Of a stretch of DNA of 46,076 bases, positions 17,901 to 25,224 are shown one piece after another. The notes below the pieces were generated by a model. The model was not told where the DNA came from, ran no database searches, and worked only from the letters and a program-made list of their open reading frames with translations. Source of the DNA: Myxococcus qinghaiensis (GTDB lineage: Bacteria > Myxococcota > Myxococcia > Myxococcales > Myxococcaceae); assembly GCF_024198215.1 (NCBI RefSeq), contig NZ_JAKCFA010000047.1, positions 1 through 46,076 on the forward strand, in the 5' to 3' direction. Each line of letters begins with the position of its first letter. The stretch's first letter is position 1. A program made the translations under genes and the position numbers.

Positions 17901-18244
17901 GGCTGAGTGGCGGGAGCCTGCGACTGCGAGCCATTCGGCTGCGTGGCGGTGGGAGCCTGCGTGGCGCCCTGCTGCTGCGGAGCGTTCGGAGTGGGAGAGG
18001 GCGGAGGTGGCTGTGATTGAGTCGTTCCAGCGGCGGCCGGCGCCATGCCGGGAGCGGCGGGGCGCAGCTCCTCGGACGGAGGGGCCTGGTCGTCCGTCAC
18101 GGGGGGGACGACCTGCGTCTCCGTGCCGGACGGAGTGCTCTCCGAGCCAGGAAGGGAAGGGGTTTGACCGAGGGCGAGCCCGGGCGAGGTGATGAGGATG
18201 AGCGCTGCCACGAGGGCGCGCTGAAGGCTTGCGCGAGACAACAC
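14936..18244 (-). CDS. TonB-dependent outer-membrane receptor with CarboxypepD_reg-like domain
   Basis: About 1102 residues. Order: signal peptide (LVAALILITSPGLALGQ), a long Pro/Gln/Ala/Thr-rich repetitive linker (about 30-205), a carboxypeptidase-regulatory-like beta sandwich (GIHGKVVDEANQEG...LDGNYRLALPPGKYDLRV), a plug domain (DSISAQEIARTPDSSASDAV, VLLRGLGGRYSTTLLNG, LPGSFGGGTLLIET) and a large beta-barrel to the C-terminus ending in an alternating strand with a final Leu. It imports or senses a ligand using TonB energy from the genes just upstream. An ATG at 18289 is possible. The GTG at 18244 is preferred because AAGGAG (18249-18254) precedes it and it gives a normal signal peptide. The barrel resembles Oar-like receptors in layout. 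Confidence 0.93.
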   Translation of the reverse strand: MLSRASLQRALVAALILITSPGLALGQTPSLPGSESTPSGTETQVVPPVTDDQAPPSEELRPAAPGMAPAAAGTTQSQPPPPSPTPNAPQQQGATQAPTATQPNGSQSQAPATQPNGTQTPGASQPNGSQTPGAEQAPATAQPNGSQTPGAEQAPSTVQSPDAQPVDGAPATVQSPDAQPVEGEPATAQPSDATAADDEAMLAESSTPPPGFTGIHGKVVDEANQEGLIEATVKVVTGAQKQALTDLDGNYRLALPPGKYDLRVFYDVYQGRRITGVIVTQGKATKLDVALGADVGAVQEVVVEARSDRRAEGALLQERKKAAAVSDSISAQEIARTPDSSASDAVKRVVSATVVDGRYVLLRGLGGRYSTTLLNGALLPSPEPDEPSVPLDLFPTSLLANLNVVKSYTADLPGSFGGGTLLIETNTYPTQFEFKPRITFGGDTETTGQARNTQTGGGGLEFLGFPGSSRRLPSAIPTDHALGNGNESAAEQEQQWESFNNVWNARSKTALPNMGLSASLGDTLRFDNQRLGYLATVNYGHRENTQFTQYSKASYDLEGDFVSYDDAQTQLGTEVANLSGLASVGYQLDRDNELTLFSLFTRGTETRTTTSVGVDTLKGDRYEGSRLQFIVRQLSFNQLRGFHRIGLFGDSEVDWQANLSRVDRDEPDTRDSLYSDNLGNPSGGMSFPNQANSGERFFADLGETSFGGSVNLTVPLSDLRLKFGGLTQLSFRDFRARRFRYGISPNSDVDRFLPPETLFSAEYLGNGMRIQESTRPDSDAYDASLGIFAGYVTADFKATEALRLIGGVRLESSQQELTALNQFTGVEASKNEVNYLDWLPSLNAIYALTPTVNLRAGYSYTLARPTFRELAPFSFYDFVRRRNISGNPDLVQTRIHNVDARVEWFTGDNEVLAASAFYKRFQDPIERVINSVGSGDMNFENTPAANTYGLELEARTSLGRITPALQPLKLGANLTLIQSEIDLGSVQGLQTNAKRPLQGQSPYVINVNLGYERPQSGTEVALLYNVYGRRISEVGTDNLPDVYEQPFHRVDLAVTQRLTQATQLKLTASNLLNSRITLQQGDIALVQYRPGLAFSASLGLSL
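17690..17975. repeat. imperfect tandem repeats encoding the receptor's linker
   Basis: In-frame repeats within the TonB-dependent receptor. The unit CGTCTGCGAGCCGTTCGGCT occurs at 17801-17820 and 17852-17871, with a one-base variant at 17885-17904, and GTGGCGGGAGCCTGC recurs between them. A second unit around CTGTGCGTC-GGCGACTGCAC repeats at about 54-base spacing in 17707-17780. They encode QPNGSQTPGAEQAPAT- and VQSPDAQPV-type peptides, a flexible spacer that could vary in copy number. Confidence 0.8.
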
Positions 18245-18369
18245 GGCTCTCCTTGCCAACGGTCGCGCCCTAAACAACGCGACTCGCATGGCATTGGAAT
18301 GAATGGCTTGTGACGATTCAGGCGGCGGATCGAAAACTCGAGGTCACGACCCGCCGCCAGGCGGACACA

Positions 18370-18801
18370 TCAGTCCGCGAGCTTGTCCGGCAGCACGCCC
18401 ACGGTGAGATTGCCTCCCCGGGCGAGGTCCAGCACTTCCATGGCGGCGCCGTAGGGCACGTCGTCGCCCGCGTCGAAGAACACAATCTTGTCCGGGCGCG
18501 CGTTGAGCATGCGCTGAAGTCGTGCGACCACCTGCTCGCGCGGGACTTCCTCCCGGTTGATGCGCAGCACGCCCGCGCGGTCCACCGTGAGCACCACCGG
18601 CGGCAGTGCATCGGGTGGGGGTGGAGGCTGCTCCTCCTGCTTGTCGCTCTTCGCGGGCACCGTCATCCACATCTGCTTGGTGAGCAGCGGGGTGACGACC
18701 ATGAAGATGATGAGCAGCACGAGCACCACGTCCACCAGTGGCGTCACGTTCATCGTCGGGCGGAGTCCGCCCGCTTTGCCGCCTCCGAGGTCGAATGCCA
18801 T
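18370..18801 (-). CDS. exbD: ExbD/TolR-type proton-channel subunit (second copy)
   Basis: 143 residues. One N-terminal transmembrane helix (MNVTPLVDVVLVLLIIFMV, about 17-35) contains the essential membrane Asp in PLVD, as in ExbD/TolR. A Pro-rich hinge (EEQPPPPPDALPP) and a small periplasmic alpha/beta domain (VVLTVDRAGVLRIN...VFFDAGDDVPYGAAMEVLDLA) follow. It forms the stator with ExbB and passes proton-motive force to TonB. AGGAG lies just upstream of the ATG and next to the stop of the other exbD, 9 bases away. The membrane helix is identical in sequence to the first copy, but the periplasmic part differs. Confidence 0.93.
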   Translation of the reverse strand: MAFDLGGGKAGGLRPTMNVTPLVDVVLVLLIIFMVVTPLLTKQMWMTVPAKSDKQEEQPPPPPDALPPVVLTVDRAGVLRINREEVPREQVVARLQRMLNARPDKIVFFDAGDDVPYGAAMEVLDLARGGNLTVGVLPDKLAD

Positions 18802-18810
18802 GGCGCGCTC

Positions 18811-19218
18811 CTACGGGCCTTTCTTTTCGGCGACCTGCAGGTTGATGCCCGGGAAGCCCAGGTCCTGCATGCTCTTGAAGACGCCCCGCACCTCGGAGTA
18901 GCGCACGCCCCGGTCCGCCTTCAGCACCACGGGCGAGTCCGGCTTCTTCTCGCGCAGGGACTTGAGCTCCACGAGCAGCGCTTCCTTCTTGAGCTCCTTG
19001 CGGTCCATGAAGATGGACCCGTTGGCGGCCAGGCTCACCGTCGTCGGCTCCAGCTCCTTGTTCTCCTTGTCCGGGTTCGTCGCGGCGGGCAGCTCCACGG
19101 ACGCGCCCGACTCGATTTGCGGCGTGACGACCATGAAGATGATGAGGAGGACGAGCACCACGTCGACCAGCGGCGTGACGTTCATCTCCGGGGTGATGCT
19201 GCTACGCCGGGCGGACAT
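18811..19218 (-). CDS. exbD: ExbD/TolR-type proton-channel subunit (first copy)
   Basis: 135 residues. It has the same membrane helix with PLVD Asp (about 12-30) and a periplasmic domain (VSLAANGSIFMDRKELKKE...VVLKADRGVRYSEVRGVFKSMQDLG) that matches classical ExbD more closely than the second copy. Its start overlaps the 3' end of exbB by 17 bases, with GGGAGGGG before the ATG, so translation is coupled. Two adjacent ExbD genes are seen in other TonB clusters and may form a hetero-oligomeric stator core. Confidence 0.94.
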   Translation of the reverse strand: MSARRSSITPEMNVTPLVDVVLVLLIIFMVVTPQIESGASVELPAATNPDKENKELEPTTVSLAANGSIFMDRKELKKEALLVELKSLREKKPDSPVVLKADRGVRYSEVRGVFKSMQDLGFPGINLQVAEKKGP

Positions 19219-19954
19219 CGAGCCCCTCCCGGCGCGCCGCCGTCTCCGGTCCGGTGGCCACCGCGCCGTTGTTCACGCTCCCGCGCTTGTCGGTCGGCAT
19301 GTCCTCCAGGTGGTCCATCAGCTCGCTGCGCGCCGCATCCAGCGAGAGCTGGAGCGCGTCCGCGCGGGTGGACAGGAAGTTGAACATCAGCACCGCGGGG
19401 ATGGCGACGAGCAGGCCCAGCGCGGTCACGACGAGCGCCTCGGCGATACCGGCGGACACCGCGCCCAGGCCGCCGGAGCCCTCCTTGGCGATGCCGGCGA
19501 AGGCCTCGATGATGCCGACCACGGTGCCGAGCAATCCGACGAACGGCGCCACCGAGCCCACCGTGGCGAGCAGCGACATGCCGCGCCGCACGTCCGCGCT
19601 GACGCGGTCATTGATGCGCACCAGCTCGCGGCGGGTGAGCTCCACCGGGCCCAGCTTGCCCGCGGGCAGCTTCGACTTCGCCAGGAACGCCTTCATGCCG
19701 CCGCCGAGCAGCACGGCCAGGTGGCTGCCCTTGGTGGCCTCGGCCTCCTTCACCAGCGCCTCGTGCTGGTGCTGCATGAGGAGCTGACCTGCGCGAGCCG
19801 CGAAGGCGCGCGAGGTGGCGCGCGAGCGGAAGAAGACGAACAGCCGCTCGAAGAAGACGGCGAGCGACGCGACGGCGAAGAGCATCAGCGTCCAGGCGAT
19901 GCCCAGGGCGAACACGCCCATGTGGTTGTAGATGTCGCGAAGATTGAAGTTCAT
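19202..19954 (-). CDS. exbB: ExbB/TolQ/MotA-type proton-channel protein
   Basis: 250 residues with three transmembrane segments: ALGIAWTLMLFAVASLAVFFERLFV (about 14-38), SLLATVGSVAPFVGLLGTVVGIIEAF (about 126-151) and ALVVTALGLLVAIPAVLMFNFLS (about 170-193). The family motif VGSVAPFVGLLGTVVGI and Thr/Ala-rich third helix match ExbB. With the two ExbD proteins it forms the inner-membrane motor that energises TonB. The frame is open far upstream, but ATG at 19954 has AGGAG before it and begins MNFNLRDIYNHMGVFA, a normal ExbB start. It follows tonB by 43 bases. Confidence 0.95.
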   Translation of the reverse strand: MNFNLRDIYNHMGVFALGIAWTLMLFAVASLAVFFERLFVFFRSRATSRAFAARAGQLLMQHQHEALVKEAEATKGSHLAVLLGGGMKAFLAKSKLPAGKLGPVELTRRELVRINDRVSADVRRGMSLLATVGSVAPFVGLLGTVVGIIEAFAGIAKEGSGGLGAVSAGIAEALVVTALGLLVAIPAVLMFNFLSTRADALQLSLDAARSELMDHLEDMPTDKRGSVNNGAVATGPETAARREGLDVRPA

Positions 19955-19997
19955 GACGATGTGCTCCTGGGGGGCAGGTGCGGGTGAGTCAGACGGC

Positions 19998-20771
19998 CTA
20001 CGACTTGAGACGGAACGGAACCTTGAAGATGCGGAAGACGGCGGTGGGGCGACCCTCGACGACCGCCGGCTTGAAGCGCCACGTGCGCACGGCGGAGAGC
20101 GCCGCGCTGGCGAAGGGCTCGTCACCGCGCATGACCTTGAGCTGGGTGACGCGGCCATCCACCTCGACGACGCCCTTGAGGATGACCATGCCCTCCTGAC
20201 CCTTGGAGCGGGCCTCGGAGGGGTATTCGGGGATGAGGTTGGACTCGAGCGGCTCCGGCGCGGTGGCCGACTCCGGCAGGTTGATGGGCGCCGCGCGGCC
20301 ACCCCCAGCAGACAGGCCCTCGCCACTCCCGGTGCCACCCACGCGGCCACCCGGCACGAGCGCGCCGGTGCCGCCCACGGCGATGGGCGCGGCGGCCACC
20401 GTCTCCGTGGCGGCCTCGGGAGGCTTGTCGAGCGGCACCACCGTCGGCGCGACGATGGGCGCGGGCGCGACGAGGGGGGCCGTGGGAGGCGGCGCCTTGG
20501 CGAGCGCGGGCGGCGCGGCCTTGGGGGGCAGCTTCGGCTTGGGAGGCGCGGGCGGCGGCGGAGGCGGGGGCTTCACCTCGACGACGGGAGGCGGGGGCGG
20601 ACGGAAGACGACGTCCGTGCCCTTCTTCTCCTGGATGACGTCGCGCACCTTGCCGGCGAAGGAGACGACGGCGACTCCGATGAGCACGAAGACCGCGACG
20701 GACGCCGTGGTGGAGAGCGCGAACCTTCGCGCCGAGGCGACATCAGAGGCGCTGTCGAACGTTTCGAACAT
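19998..20771 (-). CDS. tonB: energy transducer TonB
   Basis: 257 residues. A single N-terminal membrane anchor (FALSTTASVAVFVLIGVAVVSF, about 17-38), a Pro/Lys-rich periplasmic spacer (PPPPPVVEVKPPPPPPPAPP, about 56-80, then Ala/Pro and Gly-rich stretches) and a C-terminal TonB domain (NLIPEYPSEARSKGQEGMV, VDGRVTQLKVMRG, AALSAVRTWRFKPA). It contacts the receptor's TonB box and transmits energy from ExbB/ExbD. It is the first gene of the minus-strand operon. A weak -10-like TATATG lies about 10 bases before the ATG. Confidence 0.95.
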   Translation of the reverse strand: MFETFDSASDVASARRFALSTTASVAVFVLIGVAVVSFAGKVRDVIQEKKGTDVVFRPPPPPVVEVKPPPPPPPAPPKPKLPPKAAPPALAKAPPPTAPLVAPAPIVAPTVVPLDKPPEAATETVAAAPIAVGGTGALVPGGRVGGTGSGEGLSAGGGRAAPINLPESATAPEPLESNLIPEYPSEARSKGQEGMVILKGVVEVDGRVTQLKVMRGDEPFASAALSAVRTWRFKPAVVEGRPTAVFRIFKVPFRLKS

Positions 20772-20853
20772 GGCTGACGCGCATATAGCGACGCCATGTT
20801 TCAGGGGTGTCCGGACCCCGTGACACTTTCAGGCCAGGAAGATGACGGATGCG

Positions 20854-22116
20854 TCACGGCGCCCGCATGCCACGCAGGGTGCGAGGCAAACGGGCGAGAG
20901 TGTCACCATGGGTCATGGCGAGAGGCGCGCCTTGCCGGCGGATCTGCCACAGCATGGCGATCAGCAACCCCGAGTAGATGAGCGCGAACGGGCGCATCAA
21001 CAGCACATCGCGAGACCAGTCGAACCCCAGGCCCTTGTCGGAGAACACGGTGCCGATGAAAGCGATGACCGCGACGAGGGTGAGGTTGGGGCGGAAGCGG
21101 CCTTCCGTCGCGGCGCGCACCAGCGGCCAGGCGAGCACGTAGTTGGCGCGCCAGCCCAACGGTGACAGGAGCGTCACGCCCAGGCAGCACAGGGCCAGCA
21201 GATCCGCGGGGCCGGGCTTCGCCCACAGCACGCCCGCGAGGAACAGGGCGATGGCGACGAGCTGCGCCAGGGTGATGGCGAACGAGGGCGGCGTGGCGAC
21301 GGAGCCCGGATGGAACAGGGTGATGAGCAGGGTGGGCAGGCCCTGCGCGTTGGTGCTGAGCACCCAGGGCGGCGTGGTGCGGGCGAGCGTCTCGCTCCAC
21401 ATCTGGAACTGGGTGAGGGTGCCGTCCCAGCCGTAGCGCGCGAGGGTGGGCAGCGAGAGCACCACGCCGAACACGGCGGTGGCGCCGATGACGCGCCAGT
21501 GGCGGCGCCAGAGGAAGAACAGGCCGATGAGCGCGGCGGGCGGCTTGAGGAGGAAGGCCACCGCGAAGGCCGCGCCCGGACGCCACACCTGACCGCGCTC
21601 CGCGCCGAGCGCGGAGATGACGACGAGCAGCAGCATGACGACGTCGACCTGGCCGTAGAACAGCTCGAAGGTGAACGCGGGCAGCAGGGCGATGGTGGTG
21701 AGCGCGGGCGCCCAGGCCCATGGCGCGGCCTCGCCAGGGCCGTGCGGCGAGCGGCGGGTGAGGCGGGCCACGGCCACGAGCGCGAGGATGGAGCCGACGT
21801 TCCACAGCGCGACGGCCAGTCGCGGGGGAAGGAGGCTGAAGGGGATGAAGAGGGGCGTGGTGACCGGCGCGTACTTGAACGGCATGGTGCCGTCGGAGAC
21901 GCGGTAGAGGTCCGTGCCCTCGATGAAGCGCTCGGCGGCGGTGAGGTAGACGCGGAAGTCCACGCCACGGCGCGGGTGCTGTCCCACGGCGACGGCGGCC
22001 ACCAGCAGCACGGCCAGCACCAACCACCAGAGCCAGCGGGCCCACTTCGTGGAGGTGTACTTCGCGGGGCTCGCGGTGTCGCTCAGCGCGCTCGCGGATT
22101 GGGATGAGGTCGTCAC
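20854..22116 (-). CDS. GT87-type (DUF2029) polyprenol-dependent membrane glycosyltransferase
   Basis: 420 residues with about ten transmembrane helices. The first periplasmic loop has VDFRVYLTAAERFIEGTDLYRVSDG and FKYAPVTTPLFIPFSLLP, where the Asp and the F-K-Y-x-P pattern match GT87/DUF2029 mannosyltransferase-like enzymes that use lipid-linked sugars on the outer face of the inner membrane. Later motifs ELFYGQVDVVMLLLVV and LLKPPAALIGLFFLW are also typical (GQ-N/V-D; K-P/PP). The sugar and acceptor are unknown. The GTG at 22116 (V-T-T-S-S-Q) with GGGAG upstream is the preferred start; a longer frame to 22209 has a non-native N-terminus. Confidence 0.83.
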   Translation of the reverse strand: MTTSSQSASALSDTASPAKYTSTKWARWLWWLVLAVLLVAAVAVGQHPRRGVDFRVYLTAAERFIEGTDLYRVSDGTMPFKYAPVTTPLFIPFSLLPPRLAVALWNVGSILALVAVARLTRRSPHGPGEAAPWAWAPALTTIALLPAFTFELFYGQVDVVMLLLVVISALGAERGQVWRPGAAFAVAFLLKPPAALIGLFFLWRRHWRVIGATAVFGVVLSLPTLARYGWDGTLTQFQMWSETLARTTPPWVLSTNAQGLPTLLITLFHPGSVATPPSFAITLAQLVAIALFLAGVLWAKPGPADLLALCCLGVTLLSPLGWRANYVLAWPLVRAATEGRFRPNLTLVAVIAFIGTVFSDKGLGFDWSRDVLLMRPFALIYSGLLIAMLWQIRRQGAPLAMTHGDTLARLPRTLRGMRAP

Positions 22117-22760
22117 GGGGCCGGGCTCCCGGGCTTGAGGACAGGGGAGTGGACGGGCCCGTTCACTCGGGGGGCGGGCGAAGGGCGGGGAAGGCCGTGG
22201 TGTCGGCACGGCCCCGGAGCGTCGACGGTCATCGAGGAGGCGGGGAGGGCGGGGAGGTGTTCACCATTTCACGCCGGAGCCCTGCCCGGCAACGGCCTGT
22301 GTGTGGAGGGCCGAGGTGGATCTCCGCCCTCGGGTCCGCCCGCCTGCCCTGACGTGGCGCGAAGGTCGTCACCCTCGGTGTGCCGGGATGTGCGGTGTCG
22401 TCGCGGAGGAAGGTGTTTCACTGACCTGGCGGCACATGCGGAAGGCCGCGTCGTCACGAGCGGGGAGCGGTGTCTCGGGTGGGACGCTCGGTCGCTCCCG
22501 TGGATGAGACTTCCTGGGTCTGTATGGGATTGAGCCCGCCCGCCTGAAGACAGTCATGCGGAGCAGGGCTCGTGAGACAGCGGTCCGGGCAAGGACGTGT
22601 TCAACGGGCGGCCGAGCAGGGACCGACGCGAGGGCTGACCGGGGGCGCGGCGCCATGTAACGGCCTGCCCGTCGTCACGTGGCTCCCTCATCGCGCCGCA
22701 CATGCGTGCCGCGGGCACTGGCGAAAGACTCCTTCGCCAGCGCCGCGCGTGCCTCGCGCG
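22117..22760. other. intergenic region, no supported gene
   Basis: About 640 bases between two minus-strand genes. Frames of up to 132 codons exist on both strands but are Arg/Gly/Pro-rich with no domain, Shine-Dalgarno or neighbours, and are judged spurious. The promoter of the glycosyltransferase gene should lie in its left part. Apart from the hairpin at 22718-22740 no structure stands out. Confidence 0.4.
22718..22740 (-). terminator. hairpin after the flavoprotein gene
   Basis: CTGGCGAA (22718-22725) pairs perfectly with TTCGCCAG (22733-22740) around a 7-base loop, 20 bases downstream of the stop at 22761 on the minus strand. No U tract. Confidence 0.4.
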
Positions 22761-24152
22761 CTACAGGCCGTACTCCTCCAGCAGGCGCAGCCACACCTCG
22801 CTCATCGTGGGGAACGACGGCACCGCGTGCCAGAGCGTGTCGAGCGACACCTCACCGGCGACGGCGATGGTGGCCGCGTGAAGCATCTCGCCCACCTCGG
22901 GTCCGGTGAAGGTGGCGCCCAGGATGACCCGGCGCTTCTCGTCCACCACCAGCTTCGCCGTGCCACCCAGGTTCTCACCGAACAGCGACGTGCCCGACAC
23001 CTTGCCCAAATCGTACTGCACGGCTCGCACGGGCAGCTTCGCTTCACGGGCCTTCGCTTCCGTGAGGCCCACGCTCGCCACCTGCGGATGCGTGAAGATG
23101 ACCTGCGGCGTCGCCTTCGTGTCCGCCCACGCGCTCGTCTTCTTGCCCGCGATGACGTCGCCCACCAGCCGCGCCTGGTACTTGCCCATGTGCGTCAGCA
23201 GATTGCGTCCATTCACATCGCCGCACGCGTAGAGCCACCCGCCCTCCACGCCCTTCGCGCGGAGCTGGTCATCCACCTGCACTGACTCTCCGGCCTTCAG
23301 GCCCACCGTCTCCAGGCCCAGTTCATCCGTGCGAGCCACGCGTCCCATGCCCACCAGCAGCTCGTCTCCCTTCAGCTCTTCACCCGTCGAGAGCTTCACC
23401 GTCACCTCGCCCTTGCCTCCGGGGCGACTCACGCTGGCGATGGACGCGCTCAGCATCACCTTCACGCCTTCATCCCGGAGCGCCTGGGCGACCTGCTCAC
23501 CCACGAAGGGCTCGAAGCGCGACAGCAGCGCCTTGCCGCGCTCCACCAGCGTCACCTCGGAGCCCAGCGAGCGCCAGGCCTGCGCCAGCTCCACGGCCAC
23601 CACACCGCCGCCCAGCACCAGCAGTCGCTTGGGGACCTGCTTCGCGCCCGTGCCCTCGCGGTTGTCCCACGGCTTGGCTTCCCTCAGCCCCGCGATGTCC
23701 GGGATGCGCGGCCGGCTGCCCGTCGCGAGCACGACCGCGCGTTTCGCCTCCAGCTCGCGCACGGTGCCGTCCTTGCCCTCGACGCGCACCTTGCGAGGGC
23801 CGGTGAGCTTGCCGTGGCCACGCACCACCGTCAGCTTCGCGCCCTCGGCCCACTTCACCTGGGAGTCGTCCTTGTAGTGGTTGACCATGGAGTCGCGGTG
23901 CTCCAGCACCGCGCTGGCGACCAGCGGTCCCTTGATGGTCTCCCTCGCGCCCGGCGAGTGCTTCGCCAGCCAGAGCGCCTCCGCCGGACGCAACAGCGCC
24001 TTGCTCGGAACACAGGCCCAGTAGGAGCACTCGCCGCCGAGCAGCTCGTGCTCGACCAGGGCCACGGACAGCCCGGCCGCGGCGGCTCGAGCTCCCGCGT
24101 TTTCTCCCGTGGGCCCACCACCAATCACCACCACATCGAAGACATCCGCCAT
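22761..24152 (-). CDS. dihydrolipoamide-dehydrogenase-like flavoprotein lacking the catalytic His
   Basis: 463 residues, class I pyridine nucleotide-disulfide oxidoreductase fold. FAD-binding VVIGGGPTG (8-16), redox disulfide C42-x4-C47 in GGECSYWACVPSK, NAD(P)-binding LLVLGGGVVAVELAQ (about 215-229), second FAD motif LYACGDVNG and a dimerisation domain. In lipoamide dehydrogenase, glutathione and mercuric reductases the C-terminus carries H-P-T-x-x-E with the proton-shuttling His. Here it reads SFPTMSE, with Phe447 in its place. A quinone or other small-molecule reductase is therefore more likely than a lipoamide enzyme. No 2-oxo-acid dehydrogenase genes are nearby. ATG at 24152 follows GAGGG; the longer frame upstream is rejected. 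Confidence 0.88.
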   Translation of the reverse strand: MADVFDVVVIGGGPTGENAGARAAAAGLSVALVEHELLGGECSYWACVPSKALLRPAEALWLAKHSPGARETIKGPLVASAVLEHRDSMVNHYKDDSQVKWAEGAKLTVVRGHGKLTGPRKVRVEGKDGTVRELEAKRAVVLATGSRPRIPDIAGLREAKPWDNREGTGAKQVPKRLLVLGGGVVAVELAQAWRSLGSEVTLVERGKALLSRFEPFVGEQVAQALRDEGVKVMLSASIASVSRPGGKGEVTVKLSTGEELKGDELLVGMGRVARTDELGLETVGLKAGESVQVDDQLRAKGVEGGWLYACGDVNGRNLLTHMGKYQARLVGDVIAGKKTSAWADTKATPQVIFTHPQVASVGLTEAKAREAKLPVRAVQYDLGKVSGTSLFGENLGGTAKLVVDEKRRVILGATFTGPEVGEMLHAATIAVAGEVSLDTLWHAVPSFPTMSEVWLRLLEEYGL

Positions 24153-24726
24153 GTGTTCGCCCTCGCGCCCTGCTGCGTAGGCAGGGTGGCGCGAAGGGGC
24201 CAATCCCACTCGAGGCTTCTCGTCGGATGGTGGAAAGAAGGGGTGGCGGCCACCGGACATCTGCTCCCACTCCAGGAAGGTCGATGGTTCGCGCTGTCCT
24301 CCAGGTGACGCTGTTTTTGTCCCGAGAGGTGGGGCCGCGTCGACGCGTGTCAGGTGTCGCCGGGCCTTTTCGTCCGCGTCCGCCGGGGAACGCGAACCGG
24401 CGTTGAAGGCCGTGCGCTCCCCGCGTCTGAAACCCACGAGAGTTCGTGCCGGAGACTCCGAGCGCGGGCGGGAGGTGTGCCATGGGGACTGCGATGAACG
24501 GTGTCTCGGGTCGCTTCGCGTCGTGCACGTCTCTCCGAAGCTGAGTCGCTCCCTCACCTGCCTTCAGGGCTGAGTGAGTCTTTGCGAGTCGCCTCCAGGA
24601 CGAGCCAGCACGGCGCGCAAGCCGTTGTCACCGTGCACTCCGGCCGACGTGCCGCGCGTGTCCTCGTGAGCTGAGTCACGAGGTGCGCGTCGCATGCGCG
24701 GCCTGCTGGGAACTCTTCGTCCACTC
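24153..24726. other. divergent intergenic region, no gene seen
   Basis: 574 bases between the flavoprotein (minus) and the RbfA-like gene (plus). It must hold both promoters; none is convincing. The open frame extending the flavoprotein upstream (to 24557) shows low-complexity Arg/Pro content and no homology-like features. Confidence 0.4.
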
Positions 24727-25224
24727 ATGTCTTCTTCCAGGAATCGTCGTCCCCGCGCGTCCCGTCGGCGCGAGGGTGCTGTCCCGTCGTTCTCGCCGTC
24801 GTCGTCCGAGCCTCCCTCCGCGCGTCACCTGCGCGTGCAGTCCACCCTGTTCCAGGAGGTCTCCCTCCTCTTCCGGAGCGAGCTGTCCGACCCGAGGCTC
24901 GAAGGCGTCTCTCCGACGTCCTTCGAGCTGACGCCCGATGGCCGGCTCATCCGCATCGGCTACACCCTCACTCCCGCCGCGGCTGCATCGGGCGTGCGCG
25001 AAGTCCAGGAGGCGCTGGCCCGAGCCAGCGGCTATCTGCGCTCGCAGCTCGCCCAGCACCTGGACCTCAAGCGAGTCCCACAGCTGCGCTTCCTCTACAT
25101 CGGCGTGGCGGAGCGCTCGCTGGAAGCCCCGCCTGTCGTCGAGTCGCGAGACACCCCCGTCACCGAGGACGAAGCACCCACGTTCCCTGTCGATGACGGT
25201 GAAGACGAAGGAGGTGAGCGATGA
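24727..25224 (+). CDS. rbfA: ribosome-binding factor A family protein
   Basis: 165 residues. The central KH-like domain (about 32-125) matches RbfA: RVQSTLFQEVSLLFRSELSDPRL, TSFELTPDGRLIRIGYTL, then VQEALARASGYLRSQLAQHL and LKRVPQLRFLYI, the family's 'G-x-hR-x-x-L...P-x-L-x-F' signature. RbfA binds the neck of the 30S subunit during late 16S rRNA maturation. It differs in a basic/Ser-rich N-terminal extension (SSSRNRRPRASRRREG) and an acidic tail replacing the usual end. Canonical rbfA sits between infB and truB; here its last bases overlap rtcB (ATGA), so the product is coupled to RtcB. It is probably a second RbfA-type protein, but the rest of the genome is not visible. Confidence 0.85.
   Translation: MSSSRNRRPRASRRREGAVPSFSPSSSEPPSARHLRVQSTLFQEVSLLFRSELSDPRLEGVSPTSFELTPDGRLIRIGYTLTPAAAASGVREVQEALARASGYLRSQLAQHLDLKRVPQLRFLYIGVAERSLEAPPVVESRDTPVTEDEAPTFPVDDGEDEGGER

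Noticed and set aside
15101..18016. 971-codon open frame antisense to the TonB-dependent receptor
   Set aside because: Low-complexity Val/Gly/Ala/Arg translation and no Shine-Dalgarno; a shadow of codon bias.
22135..22533. 132-codon plus-strand frame in the gap before the flavoprotein
   Set aside because: Gly/Arg/Pro-rich, no Shine-Dalgarno, no domain, and overlapping similar frames on both strands.
24153..24557. N-terminal extension of the flavoprotein frame
   Set aside because: The FAD-binding motif begins properly at MADVFDVVVIGGG with GAGGG before it; the extension is not family-like.
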